Virus record (IMG/VR): IMGVR_UViG_3300047297_000129
Location: 1 to 29,644 of that record
Source: a virus
Strand: one strand, 5' to 3'
DNA length: 29,644 bases
The first letter of the stretch is position 1, and the number at the start of each line of letters is the position of its first letter. Below, piece by piece: positions 16,797 through 22,737 of this stretch. The position numbers and the translations under genes were made by a program. A model generated the notes under the pieces. That model ran no database searches. It saw nothing but the letters and a program-made list of their open reading frames with translations, and had not been told where the DNA came from.

Positions 16797-16825
16797 AAAG
16801 ACCCGGCTTTTTAGACCGGGTCTTT
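16797..16825. terminator. Bidirectional terminator between convergent operons
   Basis: A perfect 10-bp stem AAAGACCCGG / CCGGGTCTTT closes a nine-base loop. On the minus strand it is followed by TTTTTGTT, an excellent terminator for the leftward early operon. On the plus strand the stem ends in TTT and is followed by CTGT, so it is a weaker terminator for the lysin transcript. Confidence 0.85.
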
Positions 16826-16899
16826 CTGTCGCTTACCAAGCACCAATCCAAATAGTTGTTGTTTCCAAACATAGTCAGGATTACTCCTGCCGCACAAGT

Positions 16900-16986
16900 T
16901 ATACCAGACATAAAAAGACCACTGCTACTTATGCACTTCATCTGAGGATTTACACAGGTGCATACCTTGCAGCGGTCTTTGGTATA
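16900..16986 (-). terminator. Long imperfect hairpin ending the leftward operon
   Basis: Two arms pair over about 30 positions: TATACC (16900-16905) with GGTATA (16981-16986), AAAGACC (16914-16920) with GGTCTTT (16974-16980), CTGC with GCAG, and TATGCAC (16930-16936) with GTGCATA (16958-16964). On the minus strand the GGTC arm runs into TTTTT, the form of an intrinsic terminator, about 40 bases after the Gam-like stop. The rest of 16826-17024 holds no convincing gene. Confidence 0.6.
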
Positions 16987-17024
16987 GCGGGTTTTCTGGA
17001 GACCTTTCTTATACTGGTTAGAGT

Positions 17025-17597
17025 CTATCCGATGGTCTTGATGGTTACTGCTTGCCCTTCCGGATGCACCACAAACCCTGCCTTCATTGCATCGGCTGGA
17101 TGCTCTAGCATTGCGGCCTTTATAGGTTCAGGTAGTTGGCTAACAAGGATGGATTCCTTGAGTTTTATGGCTGATGGGCAATTCTTCCGTGCCCACTCCA
17201 AAGCCGTCTCCTCAGCCTCTACAGCGACCTTAGGGGCTATGGTTCGGAAGCCAACCGTGCCATAGGGGCAAGTCCATGTCTTTGCCTTTAGCGTCCCATC
17301 AGCCTTGCGTGGTAACTGAGACATTGCGTAGTCTTGCAACTGTCCGTTGAACTGATGCTCCAGCCATTCAAGCCGTGCCTGATGCTTACCGATGAGTTTG
17401 CGGAAGTTCTCTACCACGGCATCCATCTTGGCTTTCTCAGCAAGGATGTTTGCCTCGATGTCCATCCGCTTCCGCATCACCAGGAGTGCAAGGTCTTCCG
17501 GGCTTTCATCACCCTTGATCCAACCGGATGCAGGGCCAGCATACTCGCCTGTTTCTACGTCCCACAGCTCGCCATCAATCACATCGAATCCCATCAC
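17025..17597 (-). CDS. Gam / Gp157-like DNA-binding accessory protein
   Basis: A 190-residue protein. Residues about 35-90 form a long coiled coil (MRKRMDIEANILAEKAKMDAV onward). After it comes a beta-rich part, TWTCPYGTVGFRTIAPKVAVEAEETALEWARKN, then a helix with SILVSQLPEPIKAAM and a final strand GFVVHPEGQAVTIKTIG. This coiled coil plus PPKV-like strand layout is that of Mu Gam host-nuclease inhibitors and of Siphovirus Gp157 proteins; I cannot decide between them. Its place in an operon with an ERF recombinase suits a role in protecting DNA ends or assisting recombination. It is the last gene of the leftward operon and overlaps the gene before it by 4 bases. Confidence 0.65.
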   Translation of the reverse strand: MMGFDVIDGELWDVETGEYAGPASGWIKGDESPEDLALLVMRKRMDIEANILAEKAKMDAVVENFRKLIGKHQARLEWLEHQFNGQLQDYAMSQLPRKADGTLKAKTWTCPYGTVGFRTIAPKVAVEAEETALEWARKNCPSAIKLKESILVSQLPEPIKAAMLEHPADAMKAGFVVHPEGQAVTIKTIG

Positions 17598-17818
17598 TTA
17601 CCTCCCATCAACTGCTCTGGTGTACCCTTGTGCCAGTACACATCTTCATACCGATATTCAAAGCAAACCGCATCAAGGTTCTTGCCTGCTGGCTTGACCC
17701 AGTATCCACGGTCATCCATCGTGACAAGTTTGTGATTTGCGTACTTTCCATCGGTGTATGTCATGCCGTACTGCATTGCCCGTTTGAGCAACCATGCTGC
17801 CTCTTCTTTGGTTATCAT
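17594..17818 (-). CDS. Small hypothetical protein of the early leftward operon
   Basis: A 74-residue protein, not recognised. I place the start at the ATG whose TGA overlap joins it to the Tad2-like gene, because GGGAGG lies exactly seven bases before it. An upstream in-frame ATG would place the ribosome site inside the coding region. The sequence begins with a helix (TKEEAAWLLKRAMQYGMTY) and continues with strands rich in aromatic residues (VCFEYRYEDVYWHKG). No cysteine pairs or catalytic motif are evident. Confidence 0.75.
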   Translation of the reverse strand: MITKEEAAWLLKRAMQYGMTYTDGKYANHKLVTMDDRGYWVKPAGKNLDAVCFEYRYEDVYWHKGTPEQLMGGK

Positions 17819-18033
17819 CTCACTACCTCCCAATCATCTCTAACCTTCTGTGCTTGCTTGTCGTATAGATCCATCACAGGCGGACAGTATGTGTACCGAT
17901 TGCCTGACGGAAGATGCACGACAAGATGGTCTTCCCCGATAGCTGAGAGTCTGATTATTTTGCCAGACTCCCAAGCCTTACGCCTTATACCCATACCCTC
18001 AAACAGCCGAGGATAAACCTGTGCAAATGTCAT
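17815..18033 (-). CDS. Tad2-like (DUF2829) small protein
   Basis: A 72-residue protein with the DUF2829/Tad2 pattern: MTFAQVYPRLFEGMGIRRKAWESG at the N-terminus (family form M-F-x-A-x-x-x-L-x-x-G-x-x-x-R-x-x-W) and KVRDDWEVV at the C-terminus. Characterised Tad2 proteins are phage anti-Thoeris proteins that sequester the cyclic ADP-ribose-type signal made by the Thoeris defence. Four more such domains lie at 26320-27423. This copy sits in the early operon beside ERF, the expected timing for counter-defence. Its WEV codons carry the GGGAGG ribosome site of the next gene. The ligand is unknown. Confidence 0.65.
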   Translation of the reverse strand: MTFAQVYPRLFEGMGIRRKAWESGKIIRLSAIGEDHLVVHLPSGNRYTYCPPVMDLYDKQAQKVRDDWEVVR

Positions 18034-18515
18034 CGTTGTAAAGGTCTCCCCGGTGCTGGCTTGATTGGCTCATCAATAACAATGTTGCCGTGTGATCCTC
18101 TACGATAGCCATCCTGAGGCTTTACCGCCTCGTTTGCGTCATCATCCTCATCTGCTGATATTGCGAGCAGGGCGGACACGGAATACCTGCGACCATAAGT
18201 AAGAGCTGAACCAAGCCCGTGGGCATCTGGCTTTGTCACCGGGATGGTCACTGTCGTTGCGATCCATTCACCGCTTGTATGGATGATTCTGGATTCCACG
18301 GTTACAGCCTGAAGTGCCTCCGGTTGTTGGCTACCCTGTGTCAGCATTAAGCCGTTTGATGTCAGGATAGGGCGCAGTGTGTCGAGGATGCTGTCAAGCG
18401 TCACATACTTAGAGCGAAAGGCAGGGTTCTTACCTTCCTTGATGATGCCCTGCATCTGGCTTTGTGCCTTGATGAGGGCTGGAGCGATTGCCCCAATGGA
18501 TTCCGATGTTGTCAT
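18030..18515 (-). CDS. erf: ERF-family single-strand annealing recombinase
   Basis: A 161-residue protein matching the ERF family (PF04404) of phage P22. The N-terminus shows the usual IGAIAPALIKAQSQMQGIIKEGKNPAFRSKYVTLDSILDTLRPILTSNGLMLTQ, in which the FRSKYVTLD and PILTSNGL blocks are conserved. The core continues with TPHTSGEW-like strands, and the GLGSALTYGRRYSVSALLAISADEDDDA block is the family's best signature. It anneals complementary single strands during recombination or genome circularisation. GGGAG lies before ATG 18515. The neighbouring Gam-like protein is a natural partner. Confidence 0.92.
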   Translation of the reverse strand: MTTSESIGAIAPALIKAQSQMQGIIKEGKNPAFRSKYVTLDSILDTLRPILTSNGLMLTQGSQQPEALQAVTVESRIIHTSGEWIATTVTIPVTKPDAHGLGSALTYGRRYSVSALLAISADEDDDANEAVKPQDGYRRGSHGNIVIDEPIKPAPGRPLQR

Positions 18516-18516
18516 A

Positions 18517-18762
18517 CTATTCTCCCGTTACGTGGTTGGATGCGTCTGCGTAGTAATCGTCTTGGTCTTCAATAGTGATGCTGACCTCGCCATTGCCAAA
18601 GATGATGGTGGAACCACTGATGCGGATGTTATCCCGTGTCATCTGGATTGCCTCGATGGCTTCAATGTCATCGATATCGTGTTGCCCTGATGGGCTGTGC
18701 AGCTGAAGGATTGCACCTTCCGCCGTCATATCTTCAACTAACTTGATCGCTTGTTCTTTCAT
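18517..18762 (-). CDS. Small acidic hypothetical protein, first gene of the leftward operon
   Basis: An 81-residue, strongly acidic protein (DIDDIEAIEAIQMTRDN, EDQDDYYADASNHVTGE) with a helical start and a short beta part (NIRISGSTIIFGNGEVSITIED). It is not recognised. It begins 48 bases after the predicted initiation site of the leftward promoter with GGGAG ahead of its ATG, so it should be among the first phage proteins made. A DNA-mimic or inhibitor role would suit the charge and timing, but this is speculation. Confidence 0.7.
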   Translation of the reverse strand: MKEQAIKLVEDMTAEGAILQLHSPSGQHDIDDIEAIEAIQMTRDNIRISGSTIIFGNGEVSITIEDQDDYYADASNHVTGE

Positions 18763-18815
18763 CTCTTATCTCCCGTACCTTTTTGTTGACGCTACCAATA
18801 TGGTTGCGTGTATTG

Positions 18816-18843
18816 ATTATACATCAGGAATATATATTGTCAA
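18816..18843 (-). promoter_or_regulatory. Leftward early promoter, perfect TTGACA/TATAAT
   Basis: On the minus strand, TTGACA (18843-18838) and TATAAT (18821-18816) are both perfect, 16 bases apart. This should be a strong host sigma-70 promoter for the five-gene leftward operon. Its -35 box abuts the rightward -35 box in an inverted repeat GTCAA-N4-TTGAC (18839-18852). Its -10 box lies within a second palindrome TGTAT-N5-ATACA (18809-18823), a possible operator. Confidence 0.85.
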
Positions 18844-18847
18844 ACAC

Positions 18848-18878
18848 TTGACGAGTAAGTATATACATATGGTATATA
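18848..18878 (+). promoter_or_regulatory. Rightward promoter for the XRE regulator, leaderless geometry
   Basis: TTGACG (18848-18853) is followed 19 bases later by TATATA (18873-18878). Six bases then lead to the ATG of the regulator at 18885, so the transcript would start at or beside the start codon. No Shine-Dalgarno sequence precedes that ATG. The lambda cI mRNA from PRM is a known leaderless repressor message with similar logic. The long spacer suggests a weaker promoter than the leftward one. Confidence 0.55.
18860..18878. promoter_or_regulatory. Palindromic operator TATATAC-N5-GTATATA
   Basis: A perfect 7+7 inverted repeat with a five-base centre covers the -10 region of the rightward promoter. 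The related palindrome TGTAT-N5-ATACA at 18809-18823 has the same five-base centre and covers the leftward -10. A dimeric XRE protein, such as the adjacent gene product, is the obvious candidate binder; binding is inferred. Confidence 0.6.
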
Positions 18879-18884
18879 GTTTCC

Positions 18885-19106
18885 ATGATTAGAGGACTAA
18901 GCCAGCAACAGCTGGCAAAGAAGATTGGTGCAACCCAGCCACAGATATCCGACTGGATGACCGGGAAGAAGACACCGATTGCAAGTAACCTTACCAAGCT
19001 CGCCGAAGCCATGGACATGGCAGAAGAAGACTTGGCAAGGCTACTCACTATTCGTCGTAAGAGTCGGAACAAACCGACCGCTGAAACAGAAACATTCGAC
19101 AACTAG
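18885..19106 (+). CDS. XRE-family helix-turn-helix regulator (Cro/CI-like)
   Basis: A 73-residue protein that is essentially one HTH_3 domain: LSQQQLAKKIGATQPQISDWMTGKKTPIASNLTKLAEAMDMAEEDLARLL. It shows the turn G-x-T-x-x-x-I-S and a trailing basic tail. There is no second (oligomerisation or RecA-cleavable) domain, so it is more Cro-like than CI-like. It is transcribed divergently from the early operon across a region with palindromes overlapping both promoters. It probably represses the leftward operon, itself, or both. Confidence 0.85.
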   Translation: MIRGLSQQQLAKKIGATQPQISDWMTGKKTPIASNLTKLAEAMDMAEEDLARLLTIRRKSRNKPTAETETFDN

Positions 19107-19129
19107 ATAAAGGTAGGGAGACAAGGAAC

Positions 19130-19438
19130 ATGAAGCGTTGTAATGATTGTGCAGACAAGGTAGTGGATACAGATGTTATCTGTACTGGTTGCCGTATGGC
19201 TGAGTGGCGAGATCAGCAGGAGCAGGCACGGCTAGCACGTGAGAAGGCTTATGCCTTGGAAGCTCATCGGGCTGCATACCTGAGCCGCAAGAAGGCTATT
19301 CGGGACAGTATCAAGGCTGGTGTTATTGCCGCCATTGGCTTCCTGCTTTTCTTGGCACTTTTTCAAGCAACCAAGGATGCTATGCGGTACGAGTGGGAAA
19401 CCAAGCCTGCACTGCTCAGGGCTAACGGTGTTAGATAG
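19130..19438 (+). CDS. Zinc-ribbon protein with coiled coil and membrane segment
   Basis: A 102-residue protein with a good ribosome site (CAAGGAAC). Residues 4-21 carry CNDCADKVVDTDVICTGC, two CxxC pairs that look like a small zinc ribbon. Residues 22-60 form a charged helix (EWRDQQEQARLAREKAYALEA onward). One membrane segment follows (AGVIAAIGFLLFLALF, about 63-78) and then a short tail. No family is recognised. The layout would anchor a zinc module at the inner face of the membrane. Confidence 0.7.
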   Translation: MKRCNDCADKVVDTDVICTGCRMAEWRDQQEQARLAREKAYALEAHRAAYLSRKKAIRDSIKAGVIAAIGFLLFLALFQATKDAMRYEWETKPALLRANGVR

Positions 19439-19439
19439 C

Positions 19440-19784
19440 ATGACGTGGATGAAGCCAGGAGCAGTATTTCAATGCTGGGATGACTTCTACAAGCACAAGC
19501 ATGGCCCGGTAGGTGTTATCGTAGACATTGACGGGCCATGTACCTGTACTCACATCGTGGCACAGATCAATCAACTGGGAGCAAAGCCATTGCCGGAACA
19601 CTACCACCTTGAATGCCAACCGCTAAACGTGAAGCATACGCAGGATACAAGGTTCTGGCACGGCTATATGTTGGCTGATGGCAGAGCCATTGGTGGTCGG
19701 TTCTATCTCCAGCAACTCGAAGACATCACCCCAACTGTTTCCAAAGTGGAAAAGGTTGATGTGCAGTTGCAGATGGATTTCTAG
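19440..19784 (+). CDS. Hypothetical protein upstream of the sigma factor
   Basis: From ATG 19440, two bases after the previous stop codon, the product has 114 residues. A longer open frame upstream overlaps the zinc-ribbon gene and is unlikely to be used. The sequence (MKPGAVFQCWDDFYKHKHGPVGVIVDIDGPC, then PEHYHLECQPLNVKHTQDTRFWHGYMLADGR) is rich in His, Cys and Trp and looks globular and beta-rich. No family is recognised. Its TAG overlaps the GTG start of the sigma factor by one base, so the two are coupled. Confidence 0.65.
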   Translation: MTWMKPGAVFQCWDDFYKHKHGPVGVIVDIDGPCTCTHIVAQINQLGAKPLPEHYHLECQPLNVKHTQDTRFWHGYMLADGRAIGGRFYLQQLEDITPTVSKVEKVDVQLQMDF

Positions 19785-20602
19785 TGCAGGTAAGACCAAC
19801 GACTATACGACAGACGCTCCGGACGCTCAGGCAAGCCCCGGAGCGTTTGTTGTCTCACGATGAGATGCTACTCCTGCACCATGGCTGGTCGCATGGCATC
19901 CATTCCGATGAATGCCTTGATGCTATGATTCGCCACAACTTTGCCTTCATTCGGGAAGTCTGCAAGGTCATCAAGCACAAGGAGCATTTCATCGATGCCT
20001 GCCAGTACTGCGTTGAAGGTCTTATCAGAGCGATTGAAAAGTGGGAACCAGAGCGTGGTTTGAGATTCTCCACCTACGCTCATCCTTGGATCTACCAGAA
20101 GCTTAGACGCTACCAAAGCAACCAATATCGAACCATCAGGATAGCCGAACACGCACTAGTCAAGTGGCATAAGCTGAAGCGTCACTATGTCATGCTAGAA
20201 CTCGAACTAAAGCGACCGCCTACAGATGCGGAACTGTCCGAGCGTAGCGGGATGAGTCTTGAAACCATCGACATCTGCCGTACCGCAGCAGGTATTGAAC
20301 CTGTCAGCATGGACACCCCGGTACAAGGTTCTGAGCTGGTCTTGGGTGATACTGCCGTATTCGGGTCCACACCATCAGCTGAGGATGAGTACTTTTCTGA
20401 GCAGGAAGGTACGCTGTCCGATGCACTGCTGAAACTCGATGAAGAGACCCGGCAGATGCTAGTGCTGCATTATGGCTTAGATGGACGTGTACCACAGACC
20501 ATCCATATGGTAGCCAGCCGTTACCGTATGCCGCCTGTAGTGGTCAAACAGAGGCTCACAGAGGCATTGCAAAGATTGAAGGAGACCTATGAGACATCTT
20601 GA
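19784..20602 (+). CDS. Phage-encoded sigma-70 family factor
   Basis: A 272-residue protein with the order of a sigma factor. Region 2 is residues about 45-110: NFAFIREVCKVIKHKEHFIDACQYCVEGLIRAIEKWEPERGLRFSTYAHPWIYQKLRRYQ, close to the core-binding and -10-reading segment of primary-type sigmas. Region 3 is about 145-180 (RPPTDAELSERSGMSLETID). Region 4 is about 210-268 (LDEETRQMLVLHYGLDG, then a divergent helix-turn-helix VASRYRMPPVVVKQRLTEALQRL). Region 1.1 is absent. The start is GTG 19784, overlapping the previous stop. It probably directs host RNA polymerase to phage promoters; the GTGTGGGATACT sites are candidates. Confidence 0.9.
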   Translation: MQVRPTTIRQTLRTLRQAPERLLSHDEMLLLHHGWSHGIHSDECLDAMIRHNFAFIREVCKVIKHKEHFIDACQYCVEGLIRAIEKWEPERGLRFSTYAHPWIYQKLRRYQSNQYRTIRIAEHALVKWHKLKRHYVMLELELKRPPTDAELSERSGMSLETIDICRTAAGIEPVSMDTPVQGSELVLGDTAVFGSTPSAEDEYFSEQEGTLSDALLKLDEETRQMLVLHYGLDGRVPQTIHMVASRYRMPPVVVKQRLTEALQRLKETYETS

Positions 20603-20948
20603 AGACCGGGAGCAGATTGCCCTTATCACTTGGGTTAGGCTGATGGAATCCAAGCATCCTGAGCTTGCCACGATCTACCACTGCCCTAACGGTGGGCATC
20701 GTGACATTCGCACAGCTGCAAAGTTCAAAGCCATGGGTGTCAAGCCGGGAGTCTGGGATATCTTCCTTCCTTGTCCTGCGCCTGGATTGTTCATCGAGAT
20801 GAAGGCAGGTAAGGGCAGGCTGACACCGGGACAGGTTGCCTTCCGTGAAGCCTTGGAGCCGTACGGGTACAAGTTCGTGGTGGCTTACTCTTGGCATGAA
20901 GCCGCGCAGGCAATAGCCGAACACGTTGGTTTTGAGGTGTCCTTTTGA
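20589..20948 (+). CDS. VRR-NUC domain nuclease
   Basis: A 119-residue, single-domain protein of the VRR-NUC (PF08774) branch of the PD-(D/E)XK nucleases. The signature runs CPNGGHRDIRTAAKFKAMGVKPGVWDIFLP, then LFIEMKAGKGRLTPGQVAFREAL. Asp57 in WDI, Glu70-x-Lys72 in IEMK and the following Gln form the catalytic set. Stand-alone phage members are thought to cut DNA structures such as recombination junctions. It overlaps the sigma gene by 14 bases and the next gene by 4. Confidence 0.88.
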   Translation: MRHLEDREQIALITWVRLMESKHPELATIYHCPNGGHRDIRTAAKFKAMGVKPGVWDIFLPCPAPGLFIEMKAGKGRLTPGQVAFREALEPYGYKFVVAYSWHEAAQAIAEHVGFEVSF

Positions 20949-21754
20949 ATCCGTATCTTATAACCGAACCACAGGTGGTTAGTTTCTCCGGTGGTCGCAC
21001 TTCTGGTTTTATGCTTTGGCAGATTGTTCAGGCACACGGTGGCACTCTGCCCGATTATGTTAAAGTGTGCTTTGCAAATACTGGGCTTGAACATTCGGCT
21101 ACATTAGACTTTGTTCAAGCCGTATCAGACAATATTACACCTGTCACATGGATTGAATACGTCAACTCAGAAGAAGGTAAAAACACCTACAAGGTGGTTG
21201 ACTACAAGACCGCATCACGCAATGGTGAACCGATGGAAGCCATCATTACAAAGCGGGCTATACCACCAAATGTTGTTAGCAGGTACTGCACGGCTGAAAC
21301 CAAAATAAGACCGATTGCAAAGTACATCAAAGAATCAACTGGATGGCGTACTTGGACAGACCTGATCGGGTTACGAGCAGATGAACCACGCCGAGTGCAT
21401 AGACTCAAATCAGATGGTAACCGTGAGATTCTTTGCCCGATGTATCACGCTGGGCATAGATTGAAGGATGTCTTGGATTTCTGGGCATCGATGCCGTTTG
21501 ATTTGGATTTGCCATACAAGGATAACTCGTACGGTAACTGTGTTTGTTGCTTCCTAAAGTCAACGCCTAAGATACTGCGAATCATCGCCGAAGACCCGAA
21601 GCAAGCAGACTTTTGGATTCGTATGGAAGAAGCCAAGGGGCAGCCATTCAGGCGTGACCGTGCGCCATATCGGCAACTTTTAGATATGGCAACCAGCCAG
21701 CAGGGCTTTGACTTTACCGAGGATGACCTATTCGAGTGCAACTGCACTGACTGA
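20945..21754 (+). CDS. PAPS reductase-like ATP pyrophosphatase
   Basis: A 269-residue protein starting at TTG 20945 (TTGA overlap). The PP-loop SGGRTSG is at residues 15-21, within VVSFSGGRTSGFMLW, the ATP-binding mark of the phosphoadenosine phosphosulfate reductase / N-type ATP pyrophosphatase superfamily. Cysteines cluster in RYCTAETKIRP, GNCVCCFLKS and the C-terminal FECNC, suggesting metal or Fe-S binding as in DndC- and TtcA-like relatives. Members are frequent in phages, but the substrate is usually unknown. Adenylation followed by sulfur transfer or reduction are options. It is followed by the primase leader. Confidence 0.8.
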   Translation: MNPYLITEPQVVSFSGGRTSGFMLWQIVQAHGGTLPDYVKVCFANTGLEHSATLDFVQAVSDNITPVTWIEYVNSEEGKNTYKVVDYKTASRNGEPMEAIITKRAIPPNVVSRYCTAETKIRPIAKYIKESTGWRTWTDLIGLRADEPRRVHRLKSDGNREILCPMYHAGHRLKDVLDFWASMPFDLDLPYKDNSYGNCVCCFLKSTPKILRIIAEDPKQADFWIRMEEAKGQPFRRDRAPYRQLLDMATSQQGFDFTEDDLFECNCTD

Positions 21755-21756
21755 TG

Positions 21757-21762
21757 TATAAT
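21757..21762 (+). promoter_or_regulatory. Perfect -10 box TATAAT ahead of the primase leader
   Basis: TATAAT starts three bases after the PAPS-reductase-like stop codon. No good -35 box is visible at the right distance. Initiation about seven bases downstream would put the RNA 5' end near 21769, just ahead of the first stem of the folded leader at 21772. That agreement supports it as a real promoter, possibly activator-dependent. Confidence 0.5.
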
Positions 21763-21771
21763 GTTAATGAG

Positions 21772-21857
21772 CCTGTTCTTCTGGTTATGGACTTAGTCCA
21801 CCCCTCGGAGTAGCTACCGAGGGGTTACCAGACGCAGGTATCTAGAAGAACAACAGG
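21772..21857 (+). ncRNA. Structured 5' leader (cis-regulatory RNA candidate) of the primase gene
   Basis: Four nested helices can be drawn by hand. P0 pairs 21772-21780 with 21846-21857 (9 bp, three-base bulge 21849-21851). P1 pairs CTGGT 21781-21785 with ACCAG 21827-21831. P2 is TGGAC/GTCCA 21788-21792 and 21796-21800. P3 is CCCCTCGG/CCGAGGGG 21801-21808 and 21817-21824. P1-P2-P3 make a compact three-way junction with two-base joints. The likely ribosome site AGGTG (21855-21859), five bases before ATG 21865, has its AGG locked in P0. Opening P0 would expose it. I do not recognise a known riboswitch class, and there is no T-loop or acceptor end as in a tRNA. Confidence 0.6.
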
Positions 21858-21864
21858 TGACTCC

Positions 21865-22737
21865 ATGGCTATACCAGCCACGGATGCCGGGATGGCTATT
21901 GCCTTCCTTAGGCATCTTTTCAAGCCGTACTCTGACGGCTTTATTGAGATTCGACCTCTCTCAAAGGTCAAGCCCCACGCTAACCGCACAACCTACAGGT
22001 TGCCCCATTGCCTCAAGGGCGATGAAGGGCAAGCCTTGACGCAGCACATCATGAGTCTTGCCATGCGTGGCTATGATGTTTATGTTGGTGTCTGTCCAAG
22101 GGTTGCTCCTGAAGGGCCGGGGCGCAAGCTTGGCAAGGATTCCATTGAGCAAGTTGGGGTAGTTTGGATTGACCTTGACGGAAAAGTACCCGGCAGTAGT
22201 CAAGGATTACTTGACAGCTGCGACATTGTGGTAAGTACCGGTAATGGATGGCACGGTTACAAGATGCTTGCGAGCGTTGCCAACGTCAAGAACGCGAGAG
22301 ACCGAACAGCCATTGAGACTAAGATTAGGTCTTGGCAGAACAGCATCATTCTTGGCACTGATCCGGTAGGCAATGTTGACAGGATTCTGCGGGTTCCAGG
22401 AACGCTCAACTGGAAGGATGTTGATAACCCCAAAGCCATAACGCTTTTGAAGGGTGGGGGCATCAAGCCAACATACAAGGAATCCTTGTTGGTTGAGCAT
22501 TTGGGCGATGCTAGGCTAGATGCTCTGCTGGCTTCTGCTAAGCAGGGACAGTTAGGACGTGCTGAACCCCGGATACGCCATGCAAGCGGTAGGATAACCG
22601 ACCTACTGGATGTCTTTATGCTTGAGGCCGAGGAAGCCTGTCAAGCGTTTGAAACTAACCCTGCTTGGGAATACCGTTTGAATATTGTCCGTGCTGACCT
22701 GCCGGAGATTTTGGAGTACTACTTTGGACGAGAATAA
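21865..22737 (+). CDS. Archaeo-eukaryotic-type primase (Prim-Pol-like)
   Basis: A 290-residue protein with the catalytic layout of phage and plasmid AEP primases. VVWIDLDGK holds the metal-binding Asp103 and Asp105. STGNGWHGYKML (residues 124-135) holds the nucleotide-binding His130. NVDRILRVPGTLNWK (about 170-185) holds the conserved Arg173 and the PGTLN-K motif. The first 90 residues form the N-terminal half of the fold. It would make primers for the adjacent helicase and a host polymerase, because no phage polymerase was found. Expression is probably controlled by the folded leader directly upstream. Confidence 0.85.
   Translation: MAIPATDAGMAIAFLRHLFKPYSDGFIEIRPLSKVKPHANRTTYRLPHCLKGDEGQALTQHIMSLAMRGYDVYVGVCPRVAPEGPGRKLGKDSIEQVGVVWIDLDGKVPGSSQGLLDSCDIVVSTGNGWHGYKMLASVANVKNARDRTAIETKIRSWQNSIILGTDPVGNVDRILRVPGTLNWKDVDNPKAITLLKGGGIKPTYKESLLVEHLGDARLDALLASAKQGQLGRAEPRIRHASGRITDLLDVFMLEAEEACQAFETNPAWEYRLNIVRADLPEILEYYFGRE

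Noticed and set aside
16790-17024. Possible minus-strand peptide with CKVCTC and a hydrophobic stretch downstream of the Gam-like gene
   Set aside because: The frame has no usable start before its cysteines, the ATG version is about 52 codons, and it reads through both terminator hairpins. It is more likely non-coding.
16720-18016. Plus-strand open frames opposite the leftward operon
   Set aside because: The minus-strand frames here encode recognisable ERF, Tad2-like and Gam-like proteins in a coupled operon. The plus-strand translations are shadows.
18809-18878. Phage attachment site in the A/T-rich control region
   Set aside because: There is no integrase in the window and the palindromes are better explained as operators over two promoters.
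21752-21780. Hammerhead or twister-type ribozyme near the primase leader
   Set aside because: CTGATGT resembles the hammerhead CTGATGA core, but the paired GAAA and GTC elements are missing. Twister core bases are not in place either.
21772-21857. tRNA gene upstream of the primase
   Set aside because: The fold is cloverleaf-like, but there is no T-loop GTTCGAAT-type sequence, no seven-pair acceptor stem with CCA position and no sensible anticodon arm.
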